Shown in pieces: positions 17,707-26,203 of a stretch of DNA of 64,000 bases (its first letter is position 1; each line of letters begins with the position of its first letter). Made by a program: the position numbers and the translations under genes. The notes below the pieces were generated by a model that saw only the letters and a list, made by a program, of their open reading frames with translations, searched no databases and was not told the DNA's origin. Origin of the DNA: Streptomyces sp. SPB162 (GTDB lineage Bacteria > Actinomycetota > Actinomycetes > Streptomycetales > Streptomycetaceae); contig NZ_JAQFII010000001.1 in NCBI RefSeq assembly GCF_029504575.1, positions 496,001 to 560,000 of the forward strand, in the 5' to 3' direction.

Positions 17707-18933
17707 TCACCGGCGCGCGGACCGCCTTCCCGGTGCCTTTTCGGCGAAACGGGCGATCCGGTCGGCCGCTTCGGCGAGCACCGGCTCCGGCAGCGCGAAG
17801 TTCAGGCGTGCGTAGCCCTCCCCGGCCGCTCCGAAAGCGGAGCCGTCCGTCAGCTCCACCCCGCAGGCCGCCAGCAGCACCTCACGGATCCCGGCGTCCG
17901 GCGCGACTCCCTCCGGCCGGGCACCGTCGAAAGCCGCCCCACTGAGCCACAGCAGGAACGACGCCTCCGGCACACAGTCGACCGATCCGGGAACCGCCTC
18001 CGCCAACCGGGTGACGATCAGGTCCCGCCGGTGCGTCAGCCCGGCAGTCAGTGAACGCAGCCACGGCCCGCCGTGTTCCAACGCGATCTCCTGGGCGAGC
18101 GCGCCGAGCAGCCGTCCGCCCTCGAAGAAGCCGAAGCCCTCCAGGGTGGCGACGACGCGTCGCCGCAGGTCGGCGTCGGGTACGAGGAGGAAAGCGTCCG
18201 CCAGGCCGCTGACGTTGAACGCCTTGCCCACCGAGTGGACGACGACGGTGTTCCGGGCGAACTCCCCCGCGGCGTGCACGGCGGTGACGTGCCGGCGCCC
18301 CGGATGCACGATCTCGCAGTGCACCTCGTCGCTGATCAGCACTCCGCCGCAGCCGGCGGCCGCCGCGGCGAGCGCGTGCAGCTCCGCCGCGCCCCACACC
18401 CGGCCGGTGGGATTGTGCGGACTGCTCAGCGCCACCACGGCGCCCGGTGCGCGGCGGCAGGCGCCGGCCAACTCGTCGACGGGCAGGCCGTATACGCCTC
18501 CGGTCCGGTCGAGCGGGATCTCTCGGACGGCCCGGCCGGCGGCCCCGGCGACGGCCGCGAAACCGCCGTACTCCGGCGTCGGCGTCAGCACCGGGCCGCG
18601 CGGTGCCGGGCCGGCCGCCGCGGCGTCGAGCACCACACGGACCGCGGTGCGGGGACCGAACGGCAGCAGCACCACCCAGTCGGGATCGATGTCGGCCGCG
18701 TGGCGGCGGGCGTACCAGCGCGCGACCCGTTCACGGGCGGCGGGATCGGCCCGGGTGTAGCCCAGTGCGTGGTGATCCAGCCGGTCCCGCAGCGCCGCGA
18801 AGAGGGCGGGAAAGCCCGGCAGGTCCATGTCGGCGACGCCCAGCGGGATCCGCCCGGCGTGTTGCCCGACGCCCGCGGTCAGCCACTTCACGCTCCGGGT
18901 GCCCGTCCGGTCCAGGCCGTCTCCGCCGTCCAT
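17707..18933 (-). CDS. PatB/MalY-type PLP-dependent C-S lyase
   Basis: 408-residue class I/II aminotransferase-fold enzyme of the cystathionine beta-lyase PatB/MalY group. Visible motifs are PLGVADMDLP (family N-terminus), SPHNPTG (171-177), SDEVH (201-205) and the PLP lysine K237 in SVGKAFN. It would cleave C-S bonds in cysteine conjugates to pyruvate, ammonia and a thiol. It lies directly upstream of egtA on the same strand, and no canonical egtE is in the cluster, so it is a good candidate for the hercynylcysteine sulfoxide lyase step; that role is inferred. GGGGAG five bases before the ATG supports the start. Confidence 0.82.
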   Translation of the reverse strand: MDGGDGLDRTGTRSVKWLTAGVGQHAGRIPLGVADMDLPGFPALFAALRDRLDHHALGYTRADPAARERVARWYARRHAADIDPDWVVLLPFGPRTAVRVVLDAAAAGPAPRGPVLTPTPEYGGFAAVAGAAGRAVREIPLDRTGGVYGLPVDELAGACRRAPGAVVALSSPHNPTGRVWGAAELHALAAAAAGCGGVLISDEVHCEIVHPGRRHVTAVHAAGEFARNTVVVHSVGKAFNVSGLADAFLLVPDADLRRRVVATLEGFGFFEGGRLLGALAQEIALEHGGPWLRSLTAGLTHRRDLIVTRLAEAVPGSVDCVPEASFLLWLSGAAFDGARPEGVAPDAGIREVLLAACGVELTDGSAFGAAGEGYARLNFALPEPVLAEAADRIARFAEKAPGRRSARR

Positions 18934-18999
18934 CCCGTCTCCCCTCGTCGCGTGAACCAGTCCCGCACCTGCCTCCCCACCCGTCCCTTTGAAGTAAAC

Positions 19000-19046
19000 A
19001 GCGATTATCGCTTGCCTCTCCGATCGAGAGGAGTAATTTCTATTAC
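19000..19046. promoter_or_regulatory. Divergent regulatory region with three inverted repeats
   Basis: Between the C-S lyase and the frameshifted gene lie AGCGAT-T-ATCGCT (19000-19012), a CCTCTC/GAGAGG hairpin (about 19015-19031) and GTAAT-TTCT-ATTAC (19033-19046), which abuts the ATG. This AT-rich patch is unusual for the window and is likely to hold the divergent promoters and an operator. Confidence 0.45.
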
Positions 19047-19572
19047 ATGATTACATCAAAGGATCGTGCGGCGGTGCGCGGCTGGTTCGCCGGGCGCCTG
19101 CCGGAAGGACTGTTCACCGAGCTCCTGGACGTCACCGTCGACCGGGAGGAGATCACCGTCGTGGGCCGCATCCCCGAGCCCGAACTCGCCGCGGACGCCT
19201 CAGCGGCGGAGCGGGACGCCGCCCGGGAGGGGCGCATCGCGGAGTTCCGCGGACGCACCCGGTCCGCCCGCATGGAGGTGGGCCCGCGAGGCCGAGGAGA
19301 AGTACGGGCGCAAGGTGTCGTGGGGCGTGCAGTGCGCGGACACCCGCGGCTGGTACACCACGGTCGCCGCGCCGGTCATGACGCGACTGCGTCAGCCCGA
19401 GCGCCAGGTGCTCGACACCCTCATCGCCGGAGGCGTGGCCCGCAGCCGCAGCGACGCGCTGGCCTGGTGCGTACGGCTGGTCCAGCGCAACGCCGACGCC
19501 TGGCTCGGCGACCTGCGCGACTCCCTGGAGCACGTCGAGCAGGTGCGCGCCCAGGGGCCGGACACCGACTGA
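19047..19572 (+). pseudogene. Unknown protein with RHH-like region, frameshifted
   Basis: The N-terminal half (MITSKDRAAVRGWFAGRLPE to RTRSARMEV) is in one frame. The C-terminal half (AREAEEKYGRKVSWGVQ to the end) is in another. Removing one G from the GGG run at 19280-19282 gives a continuous protein of about 175 residues. The C-terminal LIAGGVARSRSDALAWCVRL looks like a ribbon-helix-helix helix pair, so a DNA-binding antitoxin-like role is possible but unproven. It is divergent from the C-S lyase gene and has a strong terminator downstream. Either a real pseudogene or a sequencing error. Confidence 0.65.
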
Positions 19573-19598
19573 CGGCCCACCGCGGACCGACACCCCTT

Positions 19599-19641
19599 CG
19601 TGCCGGCGCCGTCCCGCCCCGCGCGGGACCGCGCCGGCACG
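19599..19641 (+). terminator. Long GC-rich hairpin
   Basis: Inverted repeat of 11 bp plus 7 bp with one C-C mismatch and a 5-base loop, 27 bases after the stop of the frameshifted gene and before the csxA promoter. Likely terminator separating the two units. Confidence 0.7.
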
Positions 19642-19661
19642 CGCACGTCTCCCAGGCGCCG

Positions 19662-19690
19662 TTGACACGACCCGCCCGGCTCCCTAGGTT
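19662..19690 (+). promoter_or_regulatory. Promoter of the exo-glucosaminidase gene
   Basis: TTGACA at 19662-19667, a 17-base spacer, and TAGGTT at 19685-19690 form a near-consensus vegetative (HrdB-type) Streptomyces promoter. It lies about 90 bases before the csxA start and just upstream of the operator-like site at 19702-19722. Confidence 0.75.
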
Positions 19691-19701
19691 CGGGGCCAAC
19701 G

Positions 19702-19722
19702 AGTTAGTAAAGTTTCTTAACT
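19702..19722 (+). promoter_or_regulatory. ROK/CsnR-like operator candidate
   Basis: A 21-base AT-rich imperfect palindrome (16 of 21 positions symmetric; AGTTA...TAACT outer arms, AAAGTTT centre) begins about 12 bases after the -10 box, where a repressor would block transcription. From memory, ROK-family CsnR sites controlling chitosanase genes have this kind of TTA-AAAGTTT-TAA sequence. The regulator gene is not in the window. Confidence 0.55.
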
Positions 19723-19779
19723 AGAAGTTCGGCACCCCTGCCCTGGCGCGAACCCCCACGAGCCACTGGGAGATCCAGC

Positions 19780-22515
19780 GTGTTCCTCCGTCCGGCACCA
19801 CACCGTCGACGGCAGGCCACCGCGGCGGCATTCGCCGTCCTCGGTCTCGCCCTCGCCCTCGTCCTCCCCGCCAACGCCGCTCCCCCGTCCCCCGGCGCCG
19901 TCCGCACAGCAGCACCGGTCACCGCGACCGCCTCGGGTCCGGGCACGGCGACCGCCCTCACCGGCTACGCCATCCAGTCGTCCGCCAAGGTCACCGACTC
20001 CCCCACGGCGATCTCCACCCCCGGCTACCCGGCCGCCGGTTGGTACCCGGCCGGTCCGCGCTCCACCGTCCTGGCGGCGTTGCTCGCCACCGGCCGCTAC
20101 GCGGACCCGTTCTACTCGCAGAACCTCAAGAAGATCCCCACCGCGGACTTCGCCGTCCCGTGGTGGTATCGCTCCGACTTCACCGTCGACGACACGGCAG
20201 CGCGCACCCACCTGGACTTCAGCGGCGTCGTCTCGGCCGCCGACGTGTACGTCAACGGTGTCCGGGTTGCCACCAAGGACGCGGTGGCGGGCGCCTACAC
20301 CCGGCATGAGCTGGATGTCACCGCCCAGGTGAAGACGGGTACCAACACCGTCGCCTTCCTCGTCCAGCCCAACGATCCGAAGAAGAACCTGACCATGGGG
20401 TGGATCGACTGGCTCCAGCCCCCGCCCGACGAGAACATGGGCCTGGTCCGGGACGTCCTGGTGCGCCGCGGCGGACCGGTGGCGCTGCGCGACGCGCATG
20501 TGGTCACCGCGCTCGCGCTGCCCTCCCTCGGCTCGGCCGACCTGACCGTGAAAGCGCAGGTCCGCAACGACTCGGCCGGCCCGGTCACCACGACCGTCTC
20601 CGGCACGATCGGCGAACTCGCCTTCAGCCAGGACGTCGACCTGGCGGCACACCAGACGAAGGCGGTCACCTTCGCACCGTCCGGCTACCCCCAACTGCGG
20701 CTGAGTCGTCCCGCGGTGTGGTGGCCGGCCGGCATGGGCGCACAGTCGATGTACGACCTGCGGCTGACCGCCACCGTCGCGGGCACCGCTTCGGACAGCG
20801 TGCGGGAGAGTTTCGGGATCCGGGACGTCAAGGCGCCGGTGAACGGCGACGGGGCGCGCCAGTACTCCGTCAACGGCCGCAAGCTGCTCATCAAGGGCGG
20901 CGGCTGGTCACCCGACGTGTTCCTGCGCTGGGACCGGACGTACACCGAGGACCGGCTGCGGTACGCACTGGACCTGGGTCTCAACACCATCCGGCTCGAA
21001 GGCCACATCGAACCGGACGAGTTCTTCGACCTGGCCGACCGGTACGGCATCCTGACGATGCCCGGCTGGGAGTGCTGCGACAAGTGGGAGGGCAACGTCA
21101 ACGGCGGCGAGCCCGGCGACAAGTGGACCGCGGCCGACTACCCCGTCGCCAAGGCGTCCATGGCCGGCGAGGCGGCCCGGCTGCGCGACCACCCCAGCGT
21201 CGTCTCGTTTCTCATCGGCAGTGACTTCGCCCCCGACGCCACCATCGAGAAGGGGTACGTCGACGCTCTGAAGGCCGCCGACTGGCCGACCCCCGTGGTC
21301 GCCGCAGCCTCCGCCAACTCCGCACCGCTGTCGGGACCTTCCGGCATGAAGATGAGCGGACCCTATGACTGGGTACCGCCCAACTACTGGTACGCCAAAC
21401 GCGAGGGCGGCGCCACCGGCTTCAACTCCGAGACCAGCGCGGGCCCCGACATCCCCACCCTGGACACGCTGCGCCGCACGCTGTCCCCCGCCGAACTCGA
21501 GACCCTCTGGAAGGACCCCACCGCCAAGCAGTACCACCGCTCGCCCTCGTCGACCTTCAGCGACCTCAAGCTCTTCGGCAACGCGCTGGCCGGCCGCTAC
21601 GGCAAGCCGACCGGCCTGGACGACTACGTCCGCAAGGCCCAACTGGCCCAGTACGAGGCGGTCCGCGCCCAGTTCGAGTCCTACGGCCGCAACGCCTCCG
21701 ACAGCTCGCAACCCGCCACCGGCGTCGTCTACTGGATGTTCAACAGCGGCTGGACCTCACTGCACTGGCAGCTCGTCGACCGCTACCTCGACCAGGGCGG
21801 CGCGTACTTCGGCGCCAAGAAGGCCAACGAGCCGCTGCACATCCAGTACTCCTACGACAACCGCTCCGTGGTCCTGGTCAACAACCGGCACGCGCCCGCG
21901 TCGGGACTGACCGCCCGGGTGAGCCTGTACAACACCGACGGGACCCTGAAGTACGACAGGACCGGCACCGGACTGACGGTCGGCGGCGACGGTGCCAAGA
22001 CCACCGCACTGACCGTGCCGTCCACGGTGAGCGGGCTGTCCACCACCTACCTGGCCAAACTCGTGCTGACGGATTCCTCGGGCGCCGAGGTCAGCCGCAA
22101 CGTGTATTGGCTCTCCACCAAGCAGGACGTCCTGGACTGGGGCAACACCGACTGGTACTACACGCCCACCACCGCCTACGCCGACCTCAAGGGGCTCGGC
22201 TCCCTGGCCCCGGCCACCGTCTCGGCGACGGCCAGGACCACGGCGGGGAGCGACGGCACGTCCACGACCTCGGTCACCCTGGGCAACACGGGCACGGGCC
22301 GGACACCCGCGCTGCTGACCGACGCCCATCTGGTGGACGGCGCCGGCGCCCCGGTACTGCCGGTGACCTGGTCCGACAACCAGGTGAGCCTGTGGCCGGG
22401 CGAGTCGGTGACGCTCACCGCCTCGTACCGCACGGCGGACCTGCACGGATCCGCGCCCCGCGTGCGGGTCTCGGGCTGGAACACCGCCACCGCCACCGTC
22501 CCCGCCGGCCGGTAG
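19780..22515 (+). CDS. csxA: Secreted exo-beta-D-glucosaminidase (GH2)
   Basis: Releases glucosamine from the non-reducing end of chitosan. 911 residues: signal peptide (RRRQATAAAFAVLGLALALV, cleavage near ANA-AP), sugar-binding beta domain, immunoglobulin-like domain, (beta/alpha)8 catalytic domain, C-terminal beta domains. The probable acid/base is D482 in IGSDFAPD. GH2 enzymes usually have N-E here; the S-D form marks exo-glucosaminidases. The nucleophile is E551 in FNSETSAG. It lacks the C-terminal carbohydrate module of the Amycolatopsis enzyme. The GTG start is preceded by GGGAG eight bases away. Adjacent chitinase and operator support an aminosugar-polymer role. Confidence 0.9.
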   Translation: MFLRPAPHRRRQATAAAFAVLGLALALVLPANAAPPSPGAVRTAAPVTATASGPGTATALTGYAIQSSAKVTDSPTAISTPGYPAAGWYPAGPRSTVLAALLATGRYADPFYSQNLKKIPTADFAVPWWYRSDFTVDDTAARTHLDFSGVVSAADVYVNGVRVATKDAVAGAYTRHELDVTAQVKTGTNTVAFLVQPNDPKKNLTMGWIDWLQPPPDENMGLVRDVLVRRGGPVALRDAHVVTALALPSLGSADLTVKAQVRNDSAGPVTTTVSGTIGELAFSQDVDLAAHQTKAVTFAPSGYPQLRLSRPAVWWPAGMGAQSMYDLRLTATVAGTASDSVRESFGIRDVKAPVNGDGARQYSVNGRKLLIKGGGWSPDVFLRWDRTYTEDRLRYALDLGLNTIRLEGHIEPDEFFDLADRYGILTMPGWECCDKWEGNVNGGEPGDKWTAADYPVAKASMAGEAARLRDHPSVVSFLIGSDFAPDATIEKGYVDALKAADWPTPVVAAASANSAPLSGPSGMKMSGPYDWVPPNYWYAKREGGATGFNSETSAGPDIPTLDTLRRTLSPAELETLWKDPTAKQYHRSPSSTFSDLKLFGNALAGRYGKPTGLDDYVRKAQLAQYEAVRAQFESYGRNASDSSQPATGVVYWMFNSGWTSLHWQLVDRYLDQGGAYFGAKKANEPLHIQYSYDNRSVVLVNNRHAPASGLTARVSLYNTDGTLKYDRTGTGLTVGGDGAKTTALTVPSTVSGLSTTYLAKLVLTDSSGAEVSRNVYWLSTKQDVLDWGNTDWYYTPTTAYADLKGLGSLAPATVSATARTTAGSDGTSTTSVTLGNTGTGRTPALLTDAHLVDGAGAPVLPVTWSDNQVSLWPGESVTLTASYRTADLHGSAPRVRVSGWNTATATVPAGR

Positions 22516-22534
22516 GAGGCGGTACGCGCGGAAG

Positions 22535-22570
22535 CCGCGCCCGGCCGCCGAGTACAGCGGCCGGGCGCGG
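22535..22570 (+). terminator. Terminator after csxA
   Basis: 12-bp perfect stem (22535-22546 with 22559-22570) and 12-base loop, 20 bases after the csxA stop. No T tract. Confidence 0.75.
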
Positions 22571-22577
22571 CGTCGTG

Positions 22578-22785
22578 AGCGGGGTCGCTACGGGTGGCTG
22601 ACGAGGTTGGCGACGTTACTGCCCGAGTTGAACGGGCCTCCGGTGGAATTGATGACGTGGTTGATGGTTCCGGTGCCGCCCAGCGAGACGGTCACCATGT
22701 CGTGGAACTTCACGCCCGGGGTGTTCGGGACCTCGAAGGTCGTGCGGTCACGGAGTTCTCCTGTCGTGGTGGAATGCGGCGGCCG
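22578..22785 (-). pseudogene. C-terminal remnant of a secreted protein
   Basis: On the minus strand, directly after the chitinase TGA and in the same frame, about 50 codons read like the end of a secreted Streptomyces beta-helix/carbohydrate-active protein (EVPNTPGVKFHDMVTVSLGG, then INHVINSTGG, ending NVANLVSHP and TAG). There is no start codon or ribosome site. I recognise the style from proteins annotated as adenylyl cyclase or coagulation-factor-like, but could not search. Probably a leftover of a gene replaced or deleted next to the chitinase. Confidence 0.55.
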
Positions 22786-24201
22786 TCAACTGGGGAGACC
22801 CCACTGCTGATTGGCCGAACCCGCGCAGTCCCACAGCTGGAGGCGGGTGCCGTTGGCGGAGCTCTGCCCGGTGGCGTCGAGGCAGCGGCCGGAGGCCGGG
22901 TTCACCAGCGTGTTGCCGGAGCGGGTCCATTTCTGGGCGCCGCCGCCGGAGCAGTCCCACAGCTGGATCTTCGTGCCGTTGGCCGTGCCCTGTCCGGTGG
23001 CGTCCATGCACTTGCCCAGGGCCTTGAGCGAGCCGTCGGCGCTGATGGTCCAGTTCTGGGCGCCGGTGCCGTTGCAGTCGTAGAGCTGTACGGCGGTGCC
23101 GTTGGCGGAGCTCGCCGCCGCCACGTCGACGCACTTGCCGGCGATACCGGTGATCCGTCCGACGGGCTCGGTCCCGCCGCCGTTGTTGCCGGTGAGCGCG
23201 TTGAAGGTGCGGGCGAACTGGTACGGGCTCTGCGGGGTGCCGCTGCAACTGTCGGACAACGTGCCGTTACTGGCGCACGCCGTGTCGCGGCCCAGTGCCC
23301 AGAAGGACAGTTCCTGGATGCCGTGGCTCGCGGCGAAGGTCTCCAGCGAGGTGGCGTTGGCGGTGGTGAAGACCTCGTTGGTCGAGTCGTTCACCCCGAT
23401 CATGGGGGTGTTGCCCTCCATGGCCCACAGCTGGTCGGAGCTCTTGGCCGTCCAGATCTGACCGAGTTGGCCGTGCAGCGCGGTGGCGGCGTTGATGGCG
23501 GCCTGGCCCATGTCCATCGAGGGCCCGTAGTCCATCGTCATGATGTTGACGACGCTGACGTTGAGGCCGCGGCTCTTCGCGTTGTTCAGCAGGCTGAGCG
23601 AGTCGGACTCCAACCCGGTGGGGTTGACCGGGAGGATGTAGTCGACCGCGAGGGTGCGGCCGGCCGCCGCGTACTGCTGCTGCAGCGCGGCGAGCGCCTG
23701 GTTGCGGCGGTCGTTGGCGGCGGTGTCGCCCAGCGCACCGCCCTCGATGTCCAGGTCGATGCGGGTCAGGTTGAGGGTGTCGATCACCCTCTTGTACTGG
23801 GCCTGGAGGGTGGAGACCGACGTACACGCCTGACCGAGTTCGGTGCCGGAGGCGCCGCCGAAGGACGCGATGACATCGCCGCCGGAGGCGCGCAGGCTGT
23901 TGATCGCGTTGGTCCATCCGGCGTCGCCGATGTCGGTGGTGCCGTTGAACGTCGCGTTGCAGCCGTTGCCGGCGATGACGAAGGCGAGCGTGAAGTACTT
24001 CAGGCCGGTGGCGGCCTGCGCACTGGCCATCGCCGAGGGCGAGTTCCAGGTCTCGACGTAGGGGGCCGCGTAGTGCGCGGGGAATCCGGGTCCGGGGTTG
24101 GCGGCCGCGTTCGCGGCCGGGCTGCCGCCGAGCAGCAGACCGGCGGAGGTGATCGGGATCGCCGCGGCGACCAGACTCTTCTTCAGGCGTGACCAGGGCA
24201 T
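22786..24201 (-). CDS. Secreted GH18 chitinase with ricin-type lectin domain
   Basis: 471 residues. Signal peptide (SRLKKSLVAAAIPITSAGLL, cleavage near ANA-AA), GH18 catalytic domain (about 40-330), short Gly-rich linker, then a C-terminal ricin B-type beta-trefoil (about 345-471) with three Q-x-W repeats (QNW, QKW, QQW). The catalytic motif is D149-L-D151-I-E153, E153 being the acid. This form (LTRIDLDIEGG) is that of bacterial subgroup B-like chitinases. It would act outside the cell on chitin; the lectin module may target a different sugar. A DasR-like site lies 230 bases upstream. Confidence 0.88.
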   Translation of the reverse strand: MPWSRLKKSLVAAAIPITSAGLLLGGSPAANAAANPGPGFPAHYAAPYVETWNSPSAMASAQAATGLKYFTLAFVIAGNGCNATFNGTTDIGDAGWTNAINSLRASGGDVIASFGGASGTELGQACTSVSTLQAQYKRVIDTLNLTRIDLDIEGGALGDTAANDRRNQALAALQQQYAAAGRTLAVDYILPVNPTGLESDSLSLLNNAKSRGLNVSVVNIMTMDYGPSMDMGQAAINAATALHGQLGQIWTAKSSDQLWAMEGNTPMIGVNDSTNEVFTTANATSLETFAASHGIQELSFWALGRDTACASNGTLSDSCSGTPQSPYQFARTFNALTGNNGGGTEPVGRITGIAGKCVDVAAASSANGTAVQLYDCNGTGAQNWTISADGSLKALGKCMDATGQGTANGTKIQLWDCSGGGAQKWTRSGNTLVNPASGRCLDATGQSSANGTRLQLWDCAGSANQQWGLPS

Positions 24202-24574
24202 GGCTGTCCTTCGGAACGTGCGCGGGAAAGCGCGTGGGGGGTGCCCGCCGCCGCAGGGGTGGCGGAGTCCTGACCGGGTGGTGCGCCGTGGTGGGACGAG
24301 CCGCCGGTGATCTGGTGGGGGGTCGGCGACGGCCGCCGAAGAAGGCCGCGTTGGAAGGTCCGAGAAGCGCGGCTTCTTTTATCACCACTTAGTTCAAGGG
24401 GTGATTGAACTCGCGTGATCATGGTCGCGTCAAGGGTCTGGACCAATCAAAGGGAACTCGTCCCACCGGCTTCTTTTCCGCTACCGCCGCGCCCGCACGG
24501 GGGGTGGTGGCCGTACCCGGACCGTTCGGCGAAGATGACTCCTGGACGCCCGCCCCCTGCAGACAGGCCCTGTC
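24202..24574. other. Divergent regulatory interval between chitinase and flavoprotein
   Basis: About 370 bases without a gene. It holds a 6-bp hairpin followed by T (24363-24380), a nested inverted repeat (ATCAC...AGTTCAA-N7-TTGAACT...GTGAT, 24381-24419) and a DasR-like site (24432-24447). The AT-rich patch 24371-24450 probably contains the chitinase promoter; no clear -35/-10 pair was found. Confidence 0.5.
24432..24447. promoter_or_regulatory. DasR-responsive-element-like site
   Basis: The 16-mer AAGGGTCTGGACCAAT matches the dre consensus ACTGGTCTAGACCACT at 12 of 16 positions, including the GGTCT-GACCA core. DasR is the GntR-family GlcNAc repressor that controls chitinase genes in Streptomyces. 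The location upstream of a chitinase gene fits. Confidence 0.6.
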
Positions 24575-26026
24575 ATGAGCCCTTCCCCCCAGTCATCCGA
24601 GACCACGGAGTACGACGTCATCGTGATCGGCGCGGGACCGGTGGGCGAGAATCTCGCGGACCGCACCCGCGCCGCCGGCCTCACCACCGTCGTCGTGGAG
24701 AGCGAGCTCATCGGCGGTGAATGCTCCTACTGGGCCTGCATGCCCAGCAAGGCGCTGCTGCGCCCGGTGGCCGCGCTGGCGGGCGCCCGCGGCGTCGCCG
24801 GCTCCCGCGAAGCGGTGGGCGGCGGGCTCGACGCCCCCGCGGTACTGGCCAGGCGCGACGACTTCGCCTCGCACTGGAAGGACGAAGGACAGGCCTCTTG
24901 GCTGGAATCCGTCGACGTCGACCTGGTGCGCGGCGAGGGGCGGCTCGACGGGCCGCGCAAGGTCGTGGTCCGCACACCCGGTGGAACGGAGCGGGCCCTG
25001 ACCGCCCGTCACGCGGTCGCGGTCTGCACCGGCAGCCGCGCCGTCCTGCCGCAGCTGCCCGGCCTCGACGAGGCGCGCCCGTGGACGAGCCGGGAGGCCA
25101 CGTCCTCGCCGGCCGTGCCCGGCCGGTTGGTCGTGGTGGGCGGCGGCGTGGTCGGCGTCGAGATGGCGACGGCCTGGCAGGCACTGGGATCCGAGGTCAC
25201 CCTCCTGGTGCGCGGCGAGCGACTGCTGCCGAAGATGGAGCCGTTCGCCGGCGAGTCCGTCGCGGCGTCGCTGGCCGACGCGGGAGCCGTCGTCCGCACC
25301 GGTGTCGACGTGGCGGCCGTGCGCCGGGTGTCGCCGTCCGCACCGGTGACGGTGGTCCTCAAGGGCGGGGAGGAGATCGAGGCGGACGAGGTCCTGTTCG
25401 CCACCGGCCGTGCCCCGCGGACGGACGGCCTCGGTCTGGAGACCGTCGGGCTCACCGACGGATCGTGGCTGGAAGTCGACGACTCCTGCCGGGTCACCGC
25501 CGTCGACGGCGACTGGCTGTACGCGGTCGGCGACGTCAACCACCGCGCGCTGCTGACCCATCAGGGCAAGTACCAGGCCCGGATCGCGGGCGCCGCCATC
25601 GGCGACCTCGCGGCCGGCCGGCCGCTGGACAGCTCGCCGTGGGGCCCGCACACGGCGACCGCCGACGTGGCGGCCGTCCCGCAGGTGGTGTTCACCGAAC
25701 CGGAGATCGCCTCCGTCGGCCTGACCGCCCGTGAGGCCGAACAGGCCGGGCGCCGGGTCCGCGTCATCGACCACGACCTCGGCCAGGTCGCCGGCGCCTC
25801 GCTCTACCAGGACGACTACCGCGGTCAGGCCCGCATCGTCATCGATCTGGACCGCGGCCACCTCATCGGCGCCACCTTCGCCGGCCCCGGCGTCAGCGAA
25901 CTCCTGCAGTCGGCCACCATGGCCATCGCGGGCGAGATCCCCGTCAGCCGCCTCTGGCACGCCGTTCCCGCCTACCCGACGATCAGCGAGGTCTGGCTGC
26001 GACTGCTGGAGACCTACCGGGGCTGA
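24575..26026 (+). CDS. Lpd-like FAD/NAD(P) pyridine nucleotide-disulfide oxidoreductase
   Basis: 483-residue class I flavoprotein. FAD-binding GAGPVGENLA is near residue 19. The redox-active C-x4-C pair is C50/C55 in ECSYWACMPSK, the NAD(P) motif VVGGGVVGVEMA is near residue 185 and the C-terminal dimerisation domain follows. The family's HPT catalytic motif is changed: AYPTISE (Y467) replaces the usual HPT-SE histidine, so it is unlikely to be a true lipoamide dehydrogenase. Quinone or other reductase activity is possible. The gene stops in the first bases of repeat copy B, which follows it directly. Confidence 0.8.
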   Translation: MSPSPQSSETTEYDVIVIGAGPVGENLADRTRAAGLTTVVVESELIGGECSYWACMPSKALLRPVAALAGARGVAGSREAVGGGLDAPAVLARRDDFASHWKDEGQASWLESVDVDLVRGEGRLDGPRKVVVRTPGGTERALTARHAVAVCTGSRAVLPQLPGLDEARPWTSREATSSPAVPGRLVVVGGGVVGVEMATAWQALGSEVTLLVRGERLLPKMEPFAGESVAASLADAGAVVRTGVDVAAVRRVSPSAPVTVVLKGGEEIEADEVLFATGRAPRTDGLGLETVGLTDGSWLEVDDSCRVTAVDGDWLYAVGDVNHRALLTHQGKYQARIAGAAIGDLAAGRPLDSSPWGPHTATADVAAVPQVVFTEPEIASVGLTAREAEQAGRRVRVIDHDLGQVAGASLYQDDYRGQARIVIDLDRGHLIGATFAGPGVSELLQSATMAIAGEIPVSRLWHAVPAYPTISEVWLRLLETYRG

Positions 26027-26203
26027 AGGGGGTTGCGAAGGTAGCGCCGTTCGCCCGTGAGGGCGGGGTCCGCGGCGTCCGGTACGGGCGACCGCACGGC
26101 GGAGGGTCGTACTCGTACCCGACGTACCTGGACGAGCCCGGCAACGCGGCAGGCGTGCGGGTCAGGCGTCGGGGGCCAGGCGGGACCTTCGCCACACCCT
26201 TGA
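26026..26203 (+). repeat. Dispersed intergenic repeat, copy B
   Basis: About 178 bp. The ends form an imperfect 17-bp inverted repeat (AAGGGGGTTGCGAAGGT at 26026-26042 against ACCTTCGCCACACCCTT ending at 26201). The core is very similar to copy D read on the opposite strand. The left end overlaps the TGA stop of the preceding flavoprotein gene, and the repeat is in the same orientation as that gene. Confidence 0.85.
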
